This document shows positions 17,986-28,377 of a stretch of DNA of 64,000 bases, one piece after another (position 1 is the stretch's first letter; every line of letters begins with the position of its first letter). A program made the position numbers and the translations under genes. Source of the stretch: Piscinibacter sp. XHJ-5 (GTDB lineage Bacteria > Pseudomonadota > Gammaproteobacteria > Burkholderiales > Burkholderiaceae_C); the NCBI RefSeq assembly GCF_029855045.1, contig NZ_CP123228.1, positions 4,898,001 to 4,962,000 of the forward strand, read 5' to 3'. The notes beneath the pieces are model-generated. The model was not told the DNA's origin and did not search any database. It saw only the letters and a list, made by a program, of their open reading frames with translations.

Positions 17986-18542
17986 GTTGCACCGCCGGCA
18001 AGACGACCGTGGTGGCCCTTGGGCAGCCAGCCGGGCCCGGTCTTCGGGCGCGCAAGACTGCTGTTGGCTTCAGAGCTGCCTGTCGGTACTGCCGCGCCAG
18101 GGGTCGTGGACGACCCTGAGCCGAAGTTCAATGGCCTGGATCAGGCGCCGCAAAGCTGACGTTCGAGTAGCAATATGGTCGTCAGCCGGAGAGCAAAGCC
18201 GATCGCCTCAATGCAGTTTCGTAGCCACGCCCAGAGCGCGATCCAATTCCTTTGACGCTCTCCTGAAATGCGGGCTGACCTCGGGTTGCGCAATGAAGGC
18301 TTCCCGAGCAAGTGGCGGTCCGGGATGCACCGGCACCGCGATGATGCCGGTGCTCGCCCGCCACTTTGTGCAGTTCGTCCTGCCCTGACGGGCATCGGCG
18401 TGGCCTCCCTGGCATCGCGCGACACGCTCATCGAAATCGAAGCGTGGGCCAAATTGCGCGGACACCGGTGATGGCCTCGCCGGGGATCCCGGCACCAAGT
18501 ACCTGAAGCTGCCGCTCGGCGAGTCACGTTGCGCAGAGGTGT
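17986..18542. other. Intergenic region with gene debris
   Basis: About 557 bp without an intact gene. The right-hand part holds the tail of a RidA-like gene (listed separately). The remainder has short open stretches on both strands, one of which (minus, about 18208-18345) reads like protein ([18 protein letters not shown]), but I could not assign it. It probably represents decayed genes. Confidence 0.5.
18376..18471 (+). pseudogene. C-terminal relic of a RidA/YjgF-type gene
   Basis: The reading [18 protein letters not shown] followed by IEIEAWA matches the conserved end of RidA family enamine/imine deaminases (PARTxVGVxxLaxxxxxIEIEAxA). The upstream two thirds of the gene are absent or frame-broken: the neighbouring frame ends at a TGA around 18388. 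Seen directly: the motif and the lack of an upstream domain. The family name is by motif memory. Confidence 0.55.
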
Positions 18543-19475
18543 CTACAAGGTCTTCGCGAACTCGGGCACCGCGGAGAACAGGTCCGCCTCGAGACCGTAG
18601 TCGGCCACGCTGAAGATCGGCGCCTCGGGATCCTTGTTGATCGCGACGATCACCTTGCTGTCCTTCATGCCGGCCAGGTGCTGGATCGCGCCGCTGATGC
18701 CCGCGGCGATGTACAGCTGCGGCGCGACGATCTTGCCGGTCTGGCCCACCTGCCAGTCGTTGGGCGCGTAGCCTGCGTCCACCGCTGCGCGGCTCGCGCC
18801 GAGTGCGGCGCCCAGCTTGTCCGCCAGCGGCGTGAGCACCTCGTTGAACTTGTCGCTGCTGCCCATCGCTCGGCCGCCCGAGACGATGATCTTGGCCGCC
18901 GTCAGTTCCGGGCGATCGTTCTTCGCGATCTCCTGGCCGACGAAGCTCGACAGCCCCGCATCGGCCGCCGCATCCACCTTCTCGACCGCGGCGCTTCCGC
19001 CGTTGGACGCCGCCGGATCGAAGCCGGTGGTGCGCACCGTGATCACCTTGGTCTTGTCCGTGCTCTGCACGGTGGCGATGGCGTTGCCGGCGTAGATGGG
19101 ACGCTCGAAGGTGTCGGCGCTGATCGCCTTGCTGATGTCGCTCACCTGCGCTACGTCGAGCAGCGCGGCCACGCGCGGAGCGACGTTCTTGCCCGCTGCG
19201 GTGGCCGGAAAGACGATGTGGCTGTAGCTGCCCGCGAGCGCCACGACTTGCGCCGCAACGTTCTCCGCCAGCCCATGCTCGAAGCCCGGGGCTTCCGCGT
19301 GCAGCACCTTGGCTACGCCGGCGATCTTGCTCGCGGCTTCGGCGGCGCCGCCGGCGTTGTGGCCGGCGATGAGGATGTGTACCTCGCCGCCGGCTTGCGC
19401 CGCAGCAGTCACGGTGTTGAGGGTCGCGCCCTTGACGGAGGCGTTGTCGTGTTCGGCAATGACGAGAGCGGTCAT
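18543..19475 (-). CDS. etfA: Electron transfer flavoprotein alpha subunit
   Basis: EtfA/FixB, 310 aa. With EtfB it carries electrons from acyl-CoA dehydrogenases to ETF-quinone oxidoreductase. The C-terminal FAD domain is clear: [57 protein letters not shown] and [13 protein letters not shown]. It is the last gene of the ten-gene beta-oxidation operon, two bases after etfB, so this operon brings its own electron acceptor for its two acyl-CoA dehydrogenases. Confidence 0.96.
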   Translation of the reverse strand: MTALVIAEHDNASVKGATLNTVTAAAQAGGEVHILIAGHNAGGAAEAASKIAGVAKVLHAEAPGFEHGLAENVAAQVVALAGSYSHIVFPATAAGKNVAPRVAALLDVAQVSDISKAISADTFERPIYAGNAIATVQSTDKTKVITVRTTGFDPAASNGGSAAVEKVDAAADAGLSSFVGQEIAKNDRPELTAAKIIVSGGRAMGSSDKFNEVLTPLADKLGAALGASRAAVDAGYAPNDWQVGQTGKIVAPQLYIAAGISGAIQHLAGMKDSKVIVAINKDPEAPIFSVADYGLEADLFSAVPEFAKTL

Positions 19476-19477
19476 GA

Positions 19478-20227
19478 TCAGATCACCTTGGCGTCGTTCT
19501 TCAGCTTGGCCACCAGCGTGGCCACATCGGGCACCTTGATCCCCGCGCTGCGCTTGGGCGGCTCGCTCACCTTCAGCACCTTGATGCGCGAGGTCACGTC
19601 CACGCCCAGGTCCGCCGGCTTGAGCGTCTCCAGCGGCTTCTTCTTGGCCTTCATGATGTTGGGCAGCGTCACGTAGCGCGGCTCGTTCAGCCGCAGGTCG
19701 GTGGTGATCACCGCCGGCAGCTTGACCTTCAGCGTCTCCAGGCCCCCATCCACTTCACGCGTCACGTTGGCCGAGTCCCCGGCGATCTCGACTTTGGAGG
19801 CGAAAGTGGCCTGCGGCAGCTTGGCCAGCGCGGCCAGCATCTGCCCGGTCTGGTTGTTGTCGTCGTCGATCGCCTGCTTGCCCAGGATCACCAGGCCCGG
19901 CTGCTCCTTGTCGACCAACGCCTTGAGGATCTTGGCCACCGCCAGCGGCTGCAACTCTTCGGCCGTCTCCACCAGGATCGCGCGGTCGGCGCCGATGGCC
20001 ATCGCCGTGCGCAGCGTCTCCTGGCACTGCGTGACCCCGCAGGAGACGGCGATCACCTCGGTGACCGCGCCCTTCTCCTTCAGACGCACCGCTTCTTCCA
20101 CGGCGATCTCGTCGAACGGGTTCATGCTCATCTTGACGTTCGCGATGTCGACGCCAGTGCCGTCGGACTTCACGCGAACCTTGACGTTGAAGTCGACGAC
20201 TCGCTTGACCGGAACAAGTATCTTCAT
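19478..20227 (-). CDS. etfB: Electron transfer flavoprotein beta subunit
   Basis: EtfB/FixA, 249 aa, the standard length. It begins [19 protein letters not shown] and contains the adenosine/AMP-binding features [17 protein letters not shown] and [18 protein letters not shown], ending in the recognition loop region [17 protein letters not shown] that docks to dehydrogenases. The ATG at 20227 has AGGA five bases upstream. It sits between the nitronate-monooxygenase-like gene and etfA. Confidence 0.96.
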   Translation of the reverse strand: MKILVPVKRVVDFNVKVRVKSDGTGVDIANVKMSMNPFDEIAVEEAVRLKEKGAVTEVIAVSCGVTQCQETLRTAMAIGADRAILVETAEELQPLAVAKILKALVDKEQPGLVILGKQAIDDDNNQTGQMLAALAKLPQATFASKVEIAGDSANVTREVDGGLETLKVKLPAVITTDLRLNEPRYVTLPNIMKAKKKPLETLKPADLGVDVTSRIKVLKVSEPPKRSAGIKVPDVATLVAKLKNDAKVI

Positions 20228-20252
20228 GAATGTCCTGTTGAGTGATGGGTGT

Positions 20253-21260
20253 TCACGAAACCGCAGCAAAGCCGTGCTCGCCGACGAGCGAGGCGGCGCT
20301 GGCGAGGCGGTTGCGCTCGGCAAGCCGTTGCAAGGCCTCGCCATACTCGGTGCACAGGCGCTGCACCAATGCGCGTGCCGGCACCACCTGCTTGATCAGA
20401 CCAATCCCCTGGCCCGAGCCCCAGATGTCCTTCCAGGCCTTCCTGCTGCCGCCGAAGTTCATCGCGCTCGGATCGCTTTCGGGCAACTTGTCCGGATCCA
20501 TCCCGGCGTTGACGATGGAGCCGCGCAGATAGTTGCCGTGCACGCCGGTGAAGAGACTGGAGTACACGATGTCCTGGCTGCTGCTCTCGACGATCATCTT
20601 CTTGTAGCCCTCGATCGCACGCGCCTCTTCGGTGGCGATGAAGGCCGAGCCGATGTAAGCGAAGTCGGCCCCCATCGTCTGCGCCGCGAGAATCGCGCGG
20701 CCGGTGGCGATCGAGCCGCTCAAGGCGAGCGGCCCGTCGAACCACTCGCGGATCTCCTGCACGAGAGCGAAGGGGTTGGTCGTGCCCGCGTGGCCGCCGG
20801 CGCCTGCCGCCACGGCGATGAGGCCGTCCGCGCCCTTCTCGACCGCCTTGCTCGCAAACCGGTTGTTGATGACATCGTGCAGAACGATGCCGCCCCAGCC
20901 GTGAACCGCGTCGTTCACGTCGGTGCGCGCGCCGAGCGAGGTGATGATCAAGGGCACCTTGTACTTCTCGCACACGGCCAGGTCATGCTCGAGCCGGTCA
21001 TTGCTCTTGTGCACGATCTGGTTGATCGCGAAAGGCGCGGCGGGACGGTCCGGATACGCGTTGTCGTGAGCCGCCAGGGCTTCCGTGATTTCGGCGAGCC
21101 ATTCGTCGAGCTGCGACGCCGGCCGCGCGTTGAGCGCCGGCATCGAGCCGACGATGCCGGCCTTGCATTGCTCGATCACCAGCCTGGGATGACTGATGAT
21201 GAAGAGCGGCGAGCCGATGACGGGCAGCGACAGGTTTCGCAGGATGGCGGGAACAGGCAT
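20253..21260 (-). CDS. Nitronate monooxygenase (2-nitropropane dioxygenase) family protein
   Basis: FMN-dependent TIM barrel, 335 aa. Family features include [22 protein letters not shown] at the N-terminus, [12 protein letters not shown] with the catalytic-type His (about residue 150) and [27 protein letters not shown] for FMN phosphate. It oxidises alkyl nitronates in characterised members; in fatty-acid operons of this kind such proteins are common but their role is uncertain, and an enoyl-reductase-like function is an alternative. Lies between the Bug receptor and etfB. Confidence 0.88.
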   Translation of the reverse strand: MPVPAILRNLSLPVIGSPLFIISHPRLVIEQCKAGIVGSMPALNARPASQLDEWLAEITEALAAHDNAYPDRPAAPFAINQIVHKSNDRLEHDLAVCEKYKVPLIITSLGARTDVNDAVHGWGGIVLHDVINNRFASKAVEKGADGLIAVAAGAGGHAGTTNPFALVQEIREWFDGPLALSGSIATGRAILAAQTMGADFAYIGSAFIATEEARAIEGYKKMIVESSSQDIVYSSLFTGVHGNYLRGSIVNAGMDPDKLPESDPSAMNFGGSRKAWKDIWGSGQGIGLIKQVVPARALVQRLCTEYGEALQRLAERNRLASAASLVGEHGFAAVS

Positions 21261-21286
21261 GGAGAACTCCCGAAGGCAGATGTGAC

Positions 21287-22282
21287 TCAGTCGAGCGTCG
21301 CGCCGGTCGCCTTGACCAAGCGCTCCCACACGGGCAGGTCCTTCCGGTACGCCGCGGCGAACTCCTCGGGTCCGCGCGCCACCGCGGTGAAGCCCAGCGC
21401 GGTGATCCTGGCGCGCACGTCCGGCTGCTCGCAGGCCGCGCGCACTTCGTCGGCGATGCGTTGCACCACCGCCTTCGGCGTCGCGCCCGGCGCTGCCATC
21501 GCCACCCAGCCGGTGATGCGATAGACGTCGTCCGTCAGACCTTGCTCGAGCAGCGTCGGCACGTTCGGCAGTACGCTCATGCGCTGCTCGCCGGTGATGC
21601 CGATGGCCCTGAGCCGGCCCGCATCGACGAAGGGCTTGGCCTGCTGCGCGCTGGCAAAGGCCATCTGGACCTGGCCGCCGATCAGGTCCTGCACCATCGG
21701 TGCCTCGCCCTTGTACGGGACGTGGCTCATGCCGGCGTCTTGAGACTGGCTCATGAACGCGCCGCTCAGGTGACCCGCGGAGCCGTTGCCCCAGGATCCG
21801 AAGGACAGCTTGCCCTTGTTCGCGGCGATGTGCCTGAGCAGCTCCGGCCCGGTGCGGGCCGGCACGCCGGGATGCACCAGCAGCACGATGGGCGCCAGCG
21901 CGATCTGCGACACCAGCGCGAGGTCGCGCTGCGGGTTGTAGGGCAGCTTCTTGAAAAGGAACTGGTTGATCAGCAGGTTCGTGGTGAGCGAGACCGACAG
22001 GGTGTGGCCATCGGGCGGGGCCTTCGCCACCGTGTCGGTGCCCAGGACGCCGGCAGCGCCCCCCTTGTTGTCGACGATCACGGCCTTGCCCAGCCGCGGC
22101 GCCATCCTCTCGGCCAGCAGGCGCGCGACGGCGTCGGTGGCACCGCCTGCGGGGAACGGCACGACGATTTGGATCGTCTTGCCCGGAAAGGTTTGCGCCC
22201 GTGCAGGCGTGCCCAAGCCGAGGCCGATGGTGCCCGAGGCCAGCATGCCGAGGCAGGTACGGCGACTACAGGTTTTGCTCAT
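21287..22282 (-). CDS. Bug/TctC family periplasmic substrate-binding protein
   Basis: 331 aa receptor with an N-terminal signal (twin Arg near residue 7, SRRTCLGMLASGTIGLG, cleaved about TPARA-QTFPG), so Tat export is possible. Family signatures: IQIVVPFPAGGATDAVARLLA and VDNKGGAAGVLGTDTVAKAPPDGH. Its ATG overlaps the stop of the acyl-CoA ligase by four bases. Being inside the beta-oxidation operon, it likely binds the carboxylic acid that the ligase then activates. No TctAB genes accompany it. Confidence 0.92.
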   Translation of the reverse strand: MSKTCSRRTCLGMLASGTIGLGLGTPARAQTFPGKTIQIVVPFPAGGATDAVARLLAERMAPRLGKAVIVDNKGGAAGVLGTDTVAKAPPDGHTLSVSLTTNLLINQFLFKKLPYNPQRDLALVSQIALAPIVLLVHPGVPARTGPELLRHIAANKGKLSFGSWGNGSAGHLSGAFMSQSQDAGMSHVPYKGEAPMVQDLIGGQVQMAFASAQQAKPFVDAGRLRAIGITGEQRMSVLPNVPTLLEQGLTDDVYRITGWVAMAAPGATPKAVVQRIADEVRAACEQPDVRARITALGFTAVARGPEEFAAAYRKDLPVWERLVKATGATLD

Positions 22283-24015
22283 TGGAGGTCTTCCTTGGTT
22301 CGGGCCACTGCACGTGCAGCCAGCTGGCGCAGCTCGGGCTTGTAGATCTTTCCGACGTTCGTCATCGGCATCGTGTCGAGGATGGTCACGCTCTTCGGGC
22401 GGGCAGGCGCCTCGTCGACACGCTCGCCCGCAAACGCGAGCAGCTCGGCCTGCGTGGCCGACGTGCCCGGGCGCAAGGTGACGAAGGCGACGGGCAGCTC
22501 GCCCGCATACGCATCGGGTGCACCGACCGCCGCGCAGAACTGCACCGCGGGATGGGCGGCCAGCGCGTCCTCGATCACTTTCGGGTCGATGTTGTGGCCG
22601 CCGCGGATGATCAGGTCCTTCGAGCGGCCGCTCAGGTGCAGGCGGCCCTGCTCGTCGAGCCAGCCGATGTCGCCGGTCGCGAGCCAGCCGTCTGCGGTGA
22701 AGGCCTGTTCGTTGTCCTTCGGATCGAGGAAGCCCGAGAACACGTTCGGCGACTTGAAGAGCACCATGCCGTGCTCGCCCGGCGGCAGGTCGCGATCGGT
22801 CGGCGTGCCCTCGGGGCCGAGGGCGACGATGCGCAGCCGTGAGTACGGCAGCGCAAACCCCACGCAGCCGGCTGGGCCCACGACACCCGGCGGCGTGATG
22901 GCAGACATCCCTGCCGTCTCGGTCATGCCGAAGCTCTCGTGCACATGCACTCCGAACAACTGCTCGAAGCGCTGCGCCAGCTCCGGCGCAAGCGGCGCGG
23001 CGCCGGTGCGGCAATAGCGGACCGACGAGATGTCGGCCCCGTCCAGCGGCACCTCGCACAGCGCGGCGAGCACCGTGGGCACGGCCGACAGGCTGGTCGG
23101 CCGGAACCTCTCGACGAGGCGCCAGTAGTTGCGGATGACCTCGCGATTGCGCAGCAGCGAAGGCGTGGGGATGATCGTTTCCATGCCTGCCGACAGGGCC
23201 GCGAGAGACCCGGGCAGCGCGCCCGCCACATGGAACAGCGGATAGCCGTTGATCATGACGTCGCTGCAGGAGAGGCCGCTCAGCGTCACATTGGCCCATG
23301 CGGTGAACACCTGCGCGCCGTGGCTGTGCCGTGCGAGCTTGGGAGCGCCCGTGGTCCCGCCGGTGTGGAAATAGGCGGCGATGTCCTGCCGGGCGATCTC
23401 GCGGCCGCTGGCCAGCCGGTCGTCGAGCTGGCGCGAGCGTCCTGCCCCGAAGTCGAGCACGCCCTGCGGCAGCGCCAGGCCCGCGCCGGCAGGGTCGTCG
23501 TGCGGCGCCACGCGCAGCACCGTCGTCAGCGACGGCACCTGTGCGCGGATGCGCATTGCCTTCGACCAGATGCACGACTCCGCGTCGCTGCCGTACGCGA
23601 TCAGCACCCGGGCTCCGGCCGTTCGCATCAGTGACACGAGCTTCTCGTCGCTGAGCAGCGGGTTCAGCGGCTGCACGATCGCCGCCGCCTCGCCGCCCCA
23701 CAACGCGAGGTGGTACTCGAGGCAGCCGGGCAGGAGCACGGCGACCGTGTCCCCGGGACCGACGCCGAGCTCGTGCAGCAGGTTGGCGGTCTGGTGGATG
23801 CCGCGCAGCAACTCGCTGTAGGTCCAGCGGATCGGCGTATCGGCGGGATCGGCGCTGCGCAGGAAGGTCAGGGCCGTCCGGTCGCCGAAGGCTCGCGCCG
23901 AGCGGCACAGGATCTCGTAGGTGCTGCGCACCGCGACGGCCTCGTCGGTGGGGGTCTGCTCGAGGCGGCGGATGTCCTCGATGCTGCGGACCGGGAAGGA
24001 CGCCGAGAATGTCAT
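22279..24015 (-). CDS. AMP-forming acyl-CoA synthetase
   Basis: ANL superfamily ligase, 578 aa. The ATP loop is AYFHTGGTTGAPKLARHSHG (about 215), later motifs are ESFGMTETAGM, the hinge GWLATGDIGWLDEQGRLHLSGRSKD and the catalytic Lys in TNVGKIYKPELR near the end. It activates a carboxylic acid with ATP and CoA, feeding the operon's dehydrogenases. Its start overlaps the crotonase stop by four bases. A medium-length or branched/aromatic substrate is possible; the acid is not determinable. Confidence 0.93.
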   Translation of the reverse strand: MTFSASFPVRSIEDIRRLEQTPTDEAVAVRSTYEILCRSARAFGDRTALTFLRSADPADTPIRWTYSELLRGIHQTANLLHELGVGPGDTVAVLLPGCLEYHLALWGGEAAAIVQPLNPLLSDEKLVSLMRTAGARVLIAYGSDAESCIWSKAMRIRAQVPSLTTVLRVAPHDDPAGAGLALPQGVLDFGAGRSRQLDDRLASGREIARQDIAAYFHTGGTTGAPKLARHSHGAQVFTAWANVTLSGLSCSDVMINGYPLFHVAGALPGSLAALSAGMETIIPTPSLLRNREVIRNYWRLVERFRPTSLSAVPTVLAALCEVPLDGADISSVRYCRTGAAPLAPELAQRFEQLFGVHVHESFGMTETAGMSAITPPGVVGPAGCVGFALPYSRLRIVALGPEGTPTDRDLPPGEHGMVLFKSPNVFSGFLDPKDNEQAFTADGWLATGDIGWLDEQGRLHLSGRSKDLIIRGGHNIDPKVIEDALAAHPAVQFCAAVGAPDAYAGELPVAFVTLRPGTSATQAELLAFAGERVDEAPARPKSVTILDTMPMTNVGKIYKPELRQLAARAVARTKEDLQ

Positions 24016-24821
24016 GACGGCTCTCCAGAGGCCGCGCGCAAGGCCCGGAAGCGGGGTGCGCGCTTGTCGAAGAAGGCGGCGATGCCTTCGCTCGATTCCG
24101 CGTCGCCGAGCGACTCGACCATGTGGTGCGCCTCGAGGTCGAGCTGCGCCTCGAGCGCGTTGTCGGGCGCCTGCAGGCACAGGGTCTTGATGCGGCCGAG
24201 GGCACGCCTCGGGCCTTCGGCGATGCGTGCGGCGAGCGCGATCGCCTCGGCCTCGGCACGGCCGCTGTCGGTGAGTCGGTTCACCACGCCGAGCGCATCG
24301 AGCCGCCCCGCCCCGATGCGGTCGCCCGTGAGGGCGAGCTCGGTGAGCAGCTGGCGCGAAACGAGCTTCGAGAGAAAGGCGGTCGCACCGCCGTCCGGGC
24401 TCAGGCCCACCTTCACATAGGCCACCGAGAAGTAGGCATCGCGTGCCATGACGAGCATGTCGCAGGCCAGCGCGAAGGACACGCCCGCCCCGGCCGCGCC
24501 GCCTTCGACAGCGGCGATGACCGGCTTGCTGCAGGCGCCGATCGCGCGGATCGCGTCGTGCAAGGCCTCGATGCGTTCGCGCCGGCCGGCCGGCGGGAGC
24601 TCGCGCCGCTTGGCGAGCTGCTGCAGGTCGCCGCCGGCGCAGAAGAAGTTGCCCGCGCCGGTGAGCACCACCGCGCCTGTCTCTGGATCGGCATCGGCCT
24701 GGGCGAGGCCAGCGGCCAGCCCTTCGTAGAAGCCGGGCGAGATCGCATTGCGGGCCGCGGGGTTGTTGTTGACCAGCACCAGCACGCGGCCTTCGCGGCG
24801 CACGAGAACGGCTTCACTCAT
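24012..24821 (-). CDS. Enoyl-CoA hydratase/isomerase family protein
   Basis: Crotonase-fold protein, 269 aa. Oxyanion segments: NFFCAGGDLQQL and GGAAGAGVSFALACD. Instead of the hydratase glutamates it has VAYVKVGLSPDGGATAFL, the PDGG pattern of PaaG-type 1,2-epoxyphenylacetyl-CoA isomerases and related isomerases. AGGAG precedes the ATG at 24821, which lies eight bases inside the upstream acyl-CoA dehydrogenase gene. An isomerase role for unsaturated or ring acyl-CoA is likely beside the bifunctional FadB-like enzyme. Confidence 0.9.
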   Translation of the reverse strand: MSEAVLVRREGRVLVLVNNNPAARNAISPGFYEGLAAGLAQADADPETGAVVLTGAGNFFCAGGDLQQLAKRRELPPAGRRERIEALHDAIRAIGACSKPVIAAVEGGAAGAGVSFALACDMLVMARDAYFSVAYVKVGLSPDGGATAFLSKLVSRQLLTELALTGDRIGAGRLDALGVVNRLTDSGRAEAEAIALAARIAEGPRRALGRIKTLCLQAPDNALEAQLDLEAHHMVESLGDAESSEGIAAFFDKRAPRFRALRAASGEPS

Positions 24822-25959
24822 GAGCGGCTCTCCTTCCGAGGGACACATAGCGTTCCAGGTGATGGTCCTCGTCGCCGAGCTGGTGGTCCATCATCACCAG
24901 GCGCTTCGCGTAGTGAGCCAGCGGCAGTTCCCAGGTCATGCCGATGCCGCCGTGCATCTGGATGCACTCCTCGGCGACCAGCGCCCCGACCCGCCCGACC
25001 GTCACCTTGGCCGCGGACAGCGCGCGCTCGCGGCCCACCCGGTCGCCTTCCAGCGCGGCGGCGGCATTGATGACGGCCGAGCGCGCCTGCTCGATCTCGA
25101 GCAGCATGTCGGCCATGCGATGCTGCAGCGCCTGGAAGCCGCCGATCGGCACGCCGAACTGCTTGCGGGTGCGCAGGTACTCGAGCGTCGTTTCCTTGGC
25201 CGCGTCCATCGCGCCGAGGCTTTCGGCGCACAAGGCGAGGACGCCCCTGCCGACCGCGGCTTCCAGCACCGCGTGGCCTGCGCCTTCCCGGCCCAGCAGA
25301 GCATCGGCGTCCACGCGCACGCCCGACAGGCGCAGCTCCGCCGCGCGGCCGCCGTCGATGAGCGGGTAGCCGCGCAGTGAGATCCCGGCCGCGTCGGCGT
25401 TCACGAGGAACAGCGTGATGCCCGCCTCGTCGTCCACGTCGCCGGAGGTCCGCGCGCTCACGACGAAAAAGTCGGCGGCTTCGCCCTGCAGCACCACCGC
25501 CTTGGCGCCGTCGAGCACCCAGCCGTCCGCCTGCCGCTGCGCGCGCGTGGAGATGCGCGCGAGCTCGTAGCGCGAGTCCGGCTCGGCGTGGGCGAATGCA
25601 GCGATGCGCGAGCCGTCGATGATCGAGGCCAGCAGCTGCCGCTGGTGTTCGTCGCCCGCCGCCGCGATCGTGCTGCCGGCGAGCACCGCGCTTCCCAGCA
25701 GGGGCTCGACCACCAGGCCGCGGCCCAGCTGCTCGAAGACCACCGCGATGTCGAAGCCGGTGCCGCCGAAGCCGCCATCGGCCTCGCCATGCAGCGCGCC
25801 GATCACGCCCAGCTCGGCGAAGTGTCGCCACGCTTGCGGGCTGTAGCCTTGCGGCGACTTCACGATGCGGTCGCGCGCATCGAAGCCGTACTCCTCTCTC
25901 ACGAAGCGGCTCAGCGTGTCCGCCAGCATGCGGCGGTCTTCGGTGTGTTCGAAGTTCAT
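24814..25959 (-). CDS. Acyl-CoA dehydrogenase (second of pair)
   Basis: Acyl-CoA dehydrogenase, 381 aa. N-terminal helical domain (MNFEHTEDRRMLADTLSRFV), middle domain lacking the standard YSEPGAGSD motif (it reads AFAHAEPDSRYEL), and C-terminal domain with EYLRTRKQFGVPIGGFQALQHR and IQMHGGIGMTWELPLAHYAKR. This sequence class is often the partner of another acyl-CoA dehydrogenase in two-subunit enzymes such as steroid or phenylpropanoid side-chain dehydrogenases. It follows the first dehydrogenase by 16 bp, consistent with a heteromer; that is inference. Confidence 0.92.
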   Translation of the reverse strand: MNFEHTEDRRMLADTLSRFVREEYGFDARDRIVKSPQGYSPQAWRHFAELGVIGALHGEADGGFGGTGFDIAVVFEQLGRGLVVEPLLGSAVLAGSTIAAAGDEHQRQLLASIIDGSRIAAFAHAEPDSRYELARISTRAQRQADGWVLDGAKAVVLQGEAADFFVVSARTSGDVDDEAGITLFLVNADAAGISLRGYPLIDGGRAAELRLSGVRVDADALLGREGAGHAVLEAAVGRGVLALCAESLGAMDAAKETTLEYLRTRKQFGVPIGGFQALQHRMADMLLEIEQARSAVINAAAALEGDRVGRERALSAAKVTVGRVGALVAEECIQMHGGIGMTWELPLAHYAKRLVMMDHQLGDEDHHLERYVSLGRRAAHE

Positions 25960-25975
25960 CGTCTCGTCCCCGTGA

Positions 25976-27172
25976 TCACAACCCGAGAATCATCTTGGTG
26001 ATGATGTTTCTCTGGATCTCGTTGGAGCCGCCGAAGATCGACAGCTTGCGGTTGTTGAAGTACTGCGCGGCCGCCGTGGCCGCCTCGGCCGGGCCGACGG
26101 GCTCGCCGTCGTGGCCTTCCTCGAAGGCCTGCGCGACGAAGGGCTGCGCATAGGGCCCCATCGCGCGGCGATAGAGCGACGAGATCTCCTGCCGGATCTG
26201 CGTGCCGCGGATCTTCAGCATGGAGCTCTCCGCGCCGGGCGCGCCGCCACCGGCCACCGCAGCGAGCACGCGCAGGTTGGTGGTCTTCATGTTCTCGAGC
26301 TCGATCTCGACGCGCGCCATGCGCGCTGCGAACGCCGGGTCTTCGGCGAGCGGGCGGCCGTTCTTCTTCTGCGTGGCGGCGACGCGCTTCAGCCTCTCGA
26401 GCGCGGCCACCGAGAAGCCGACGCCCGCGATGTTGGTGCGCTCGTAGGTCAGCAGGTACTTGGCGCAGGTCCAGCCCTTGTTCTCCTCGCCGACCAGGTT
26501 CTCCGCCGGCACGCGCACGTCGGTGAAGAACACCTCGTTGACCTCGTGATCGCCGTCGAGCGTGATGATGGGCCGCACCTCGACGCCGGGCGACGCCATG
26601 TCGATCAGCAGGAAGCTGATGCCTTCCTGCTTCTTGCTGTCGCGCGAGGTGCGCACCAGGCAGAAGATCATGTTGGCGTGCTGGCCCAGCGTGGTCCAGG
26701 TCTTCTGGCCGTTGACGACGTAGTGATCGCCGTCGCGCACGGCAGACGTCTTCACCGATGCGAGGTCCGAGCCCGCGCCCGGCTCCGAATAGCCCTGGCA
26801 CCACCAGTCCGAGCCGTCGAGGATGCGCGGCAGCCAGCGGCGCTTCTGCGCCTCGTTGCCGTACTTGATCAGCACCGGCCCCAGCATGCTGAGTCCGAAG
26901 GGCAGGATGCGCGGCGCATGCGCCAGCGCGCACTCGTGCTCGAAGATGAACTTCTGCACCGTGGTCCAGCCGGGGCCGCCGTACTCCTCGGGCCAATGGC
27001 TGGCGAGCCAGCCGCGTGCATGAAGGATGGCGTGCCATTCCTCCGTGTCGGCCTTGGTGAGGTGCTTGCCGGTGCGCACCTTGTCGGAAACGCGCTGTGG
27101 AAGCTTGTCGGCCAGGAAGCCGCGCACTTCGTCGCGAAAGGCCTCTTCGGCAGGCGTGAATTTGAGGTCCAT
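25976..27172 (-). CDS. Acyl-CoA dehydrogenase (first of pair)
   Basis: 398 aa acyl-CoA dehydrogenase with the full FAD motif CQGYSEPGAGSDLASVKT, HYVVNGQKTWTTLGQHAN and the C-terminal FGGSNEIQRNIITKMILGL. It introduces the double bond in the acyl-CoA and passes electrons to the ETF encoded at the operon end. Start MDLKFTPAEEAFRDEVRGFL is typical. The two dehydrogenases are adjacent and different in sequence, suggesting an alpha/beta pair rather than a simple duplication. Confidence 0.94.
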   Translation of the reverse strand: MDLKFTPAEEAFRDEVRGFLADKLPQRVSDKVRTGKHLTKADTEEWHAILHARGWLASHWPEEYGGPGWTTVQKFIFEHECALAHAPRILPFGLSMLGPVLIKYGNEAQKRRWLPRILDGSDWWCQGYSEPGAGSDLASVKTSAVRDGDHYVVNGQKTWTTLGQHANMIFCLVRTSRDSKKQEGISFLLIDMASPGVEVRPIITLDGDHEVNEVFFTDVRVPAENLVGEENKGWTCAKYLLTYERTNIAGVGFSVAALERLKRVAATQKKNGRPLAEDPAFAARMARVEIELENMKTTNLRVLAAVAGGGAPGAESSMLKIRGTQIRQEISSLYRRAMGPYAQPFVAQAFEEGHDGEPVGPAEAATAAAQYFNNRKLSIFGGSNEIQRNIITKMILGL

Positions 27173-27184
27173 CTCTCTTCGCCC

Positions 27185-28366
27185 TCAATAGATCTCGAAC
27201 AGGCCGGCGGCGCCCATGCCGCCTGCAATGCACATCGTGACCACCGCGTACTTCACGCCGCGGCGCTTGCCTTCGATCAGCACGTGGCCCGCCAGCCGCG
27301 CGCCCGTCATGCCAAAGGGGTGGCCGATGGAGATCGCCCCGCCGTCGACATTGAGCCGCTCGTCCGGGATGCCCAGGCGATCGCGGCAATGGATCGACTG
27401 CGAGGCGAAGGCTTCGTTGAGCTCCCACAGCCCGATGTCGTCGACCGTGAGGCCGTGGCGCGCCAGCAGCTTGGGCACGGCCAGGACCGGGCCGATGCCC
27501 ATCTCGTCCGGCTCGCAGCCGGCCACCGCGAGGCCTCGGAACGCCCCCAGCGGCGTCGCGCCGGAGCGCGTGGCCTCCTTCGCCTCCATCAGCACGCAGG
27601 CCGAGGCGCCGTCGGACAGTTGCGATGAGTTGCCGGCGGTGATGAACTTGCCGGACCCCTTGACCGGCTCCAGCTTCGCAAGGGCCTCGTAGGTCGTGCC
27701 GGGCCGATTGCAGGTATCGGCATCGACGGTGACCTGGCGCCTGCTGATCGCGCCGGTCTCCTTGTCCTTGACCGCCATCGTGGTGGTCACCGGGACGATC
27801 TCCTCGCGATAGCGGCCCGCGAGCTGCGCAGCTGCGGTCCTGCGCTGGCTCTCCACCGAGAAGGCGTCCTGCGCCTCGCGGCTGATGCCGTAGCGCGCCG
27901 CGACGATGTCGGCGGTATCGATCATTTCCATGTAGAGCTCGGGCTTGTGCTCGACGATCCACGGGTCCATGCCGGAATTGCCGTCCTCGCGCGTGCGGAT
28001 CTGCGAGATGCTCTCGACGCCGCCGGCGATCATCGCGGGAACGCCTTCGACGACGATGCGCCCGGCCGCCATCGCGATGGCCTGCAGGCCCGAAGCGCAG
28101 AAGCGGTTGACGGTGGTGCCCGCGATGCCGATCGGCAGCCCGGCGCGGACGACGGTCTGCCGCGCAACATTGCGTCCCGTCGCGCCTTCGGGGTAGCCGC
28201 AGCCGAGGATGACGTCTTCGATCAAGGCCGGGTCGATGCCTGCGCGGTCCACGGCCGCGCGCACCGCGAAGGACGCGAGCGTGGGTCCCGGGGTGATGTT
28301 GAACTCGCCCCGGTGCGCCTTGGTCAGCGGGGTGCGGGCGGTGGAAACGATGACGGCTTCACGCAT
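27185..28366 (-). CDS. Acetyl-CoA C-acyltransferase (thiolase)
   Basis: Thiolase, 393 aa. Nucleophile Cys in [14 protein letters not shown] (about 90), [24 protein letters not shown] and [14 protein letters not shown] are all present, so it should be active. It finishes the beta-oxidation round after the FadB-like enzyme, which it follows by 11 bp. AGGAG is seven bases before the ATG at 28366. Confidence 0.94.
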   Translation of the reverse strand: MREAVIVSTARTPLTKAHRGEFNITPGPTLASFAVRAAVDRAGIDPALIEDVILGCGYPEGATGRNVARQTVVRAGLPIGIAGTTVNRFCASGLQAIAMAAGRIVVEGVPAMIAGGVESISQIRTREDGNSGMDPWIVEHKPELYMEMIDTADIVAARYGISREAQDAFSVESQRRTAAAQLAGRYREEIVPVTTTMAVKDKETGAISRRQVTVDADTCNRPGTTYEALAKLEPVKGSGKFITAGNSSQLSDGASACVLMEAKEATRSGATPLGAFRGLAVAGCEPDEMGIGPVLAVPKLLARHGLTVDDIGLWELNEAFASQSIHCRDRLGIPDERLNVDGGAISIGHPFGMTGARLAGHVLIEGKRRGVKYAVVTMCIAGGMGAAGLFEIY

Positions 28367-28377
28367 GGTGGTACTCC

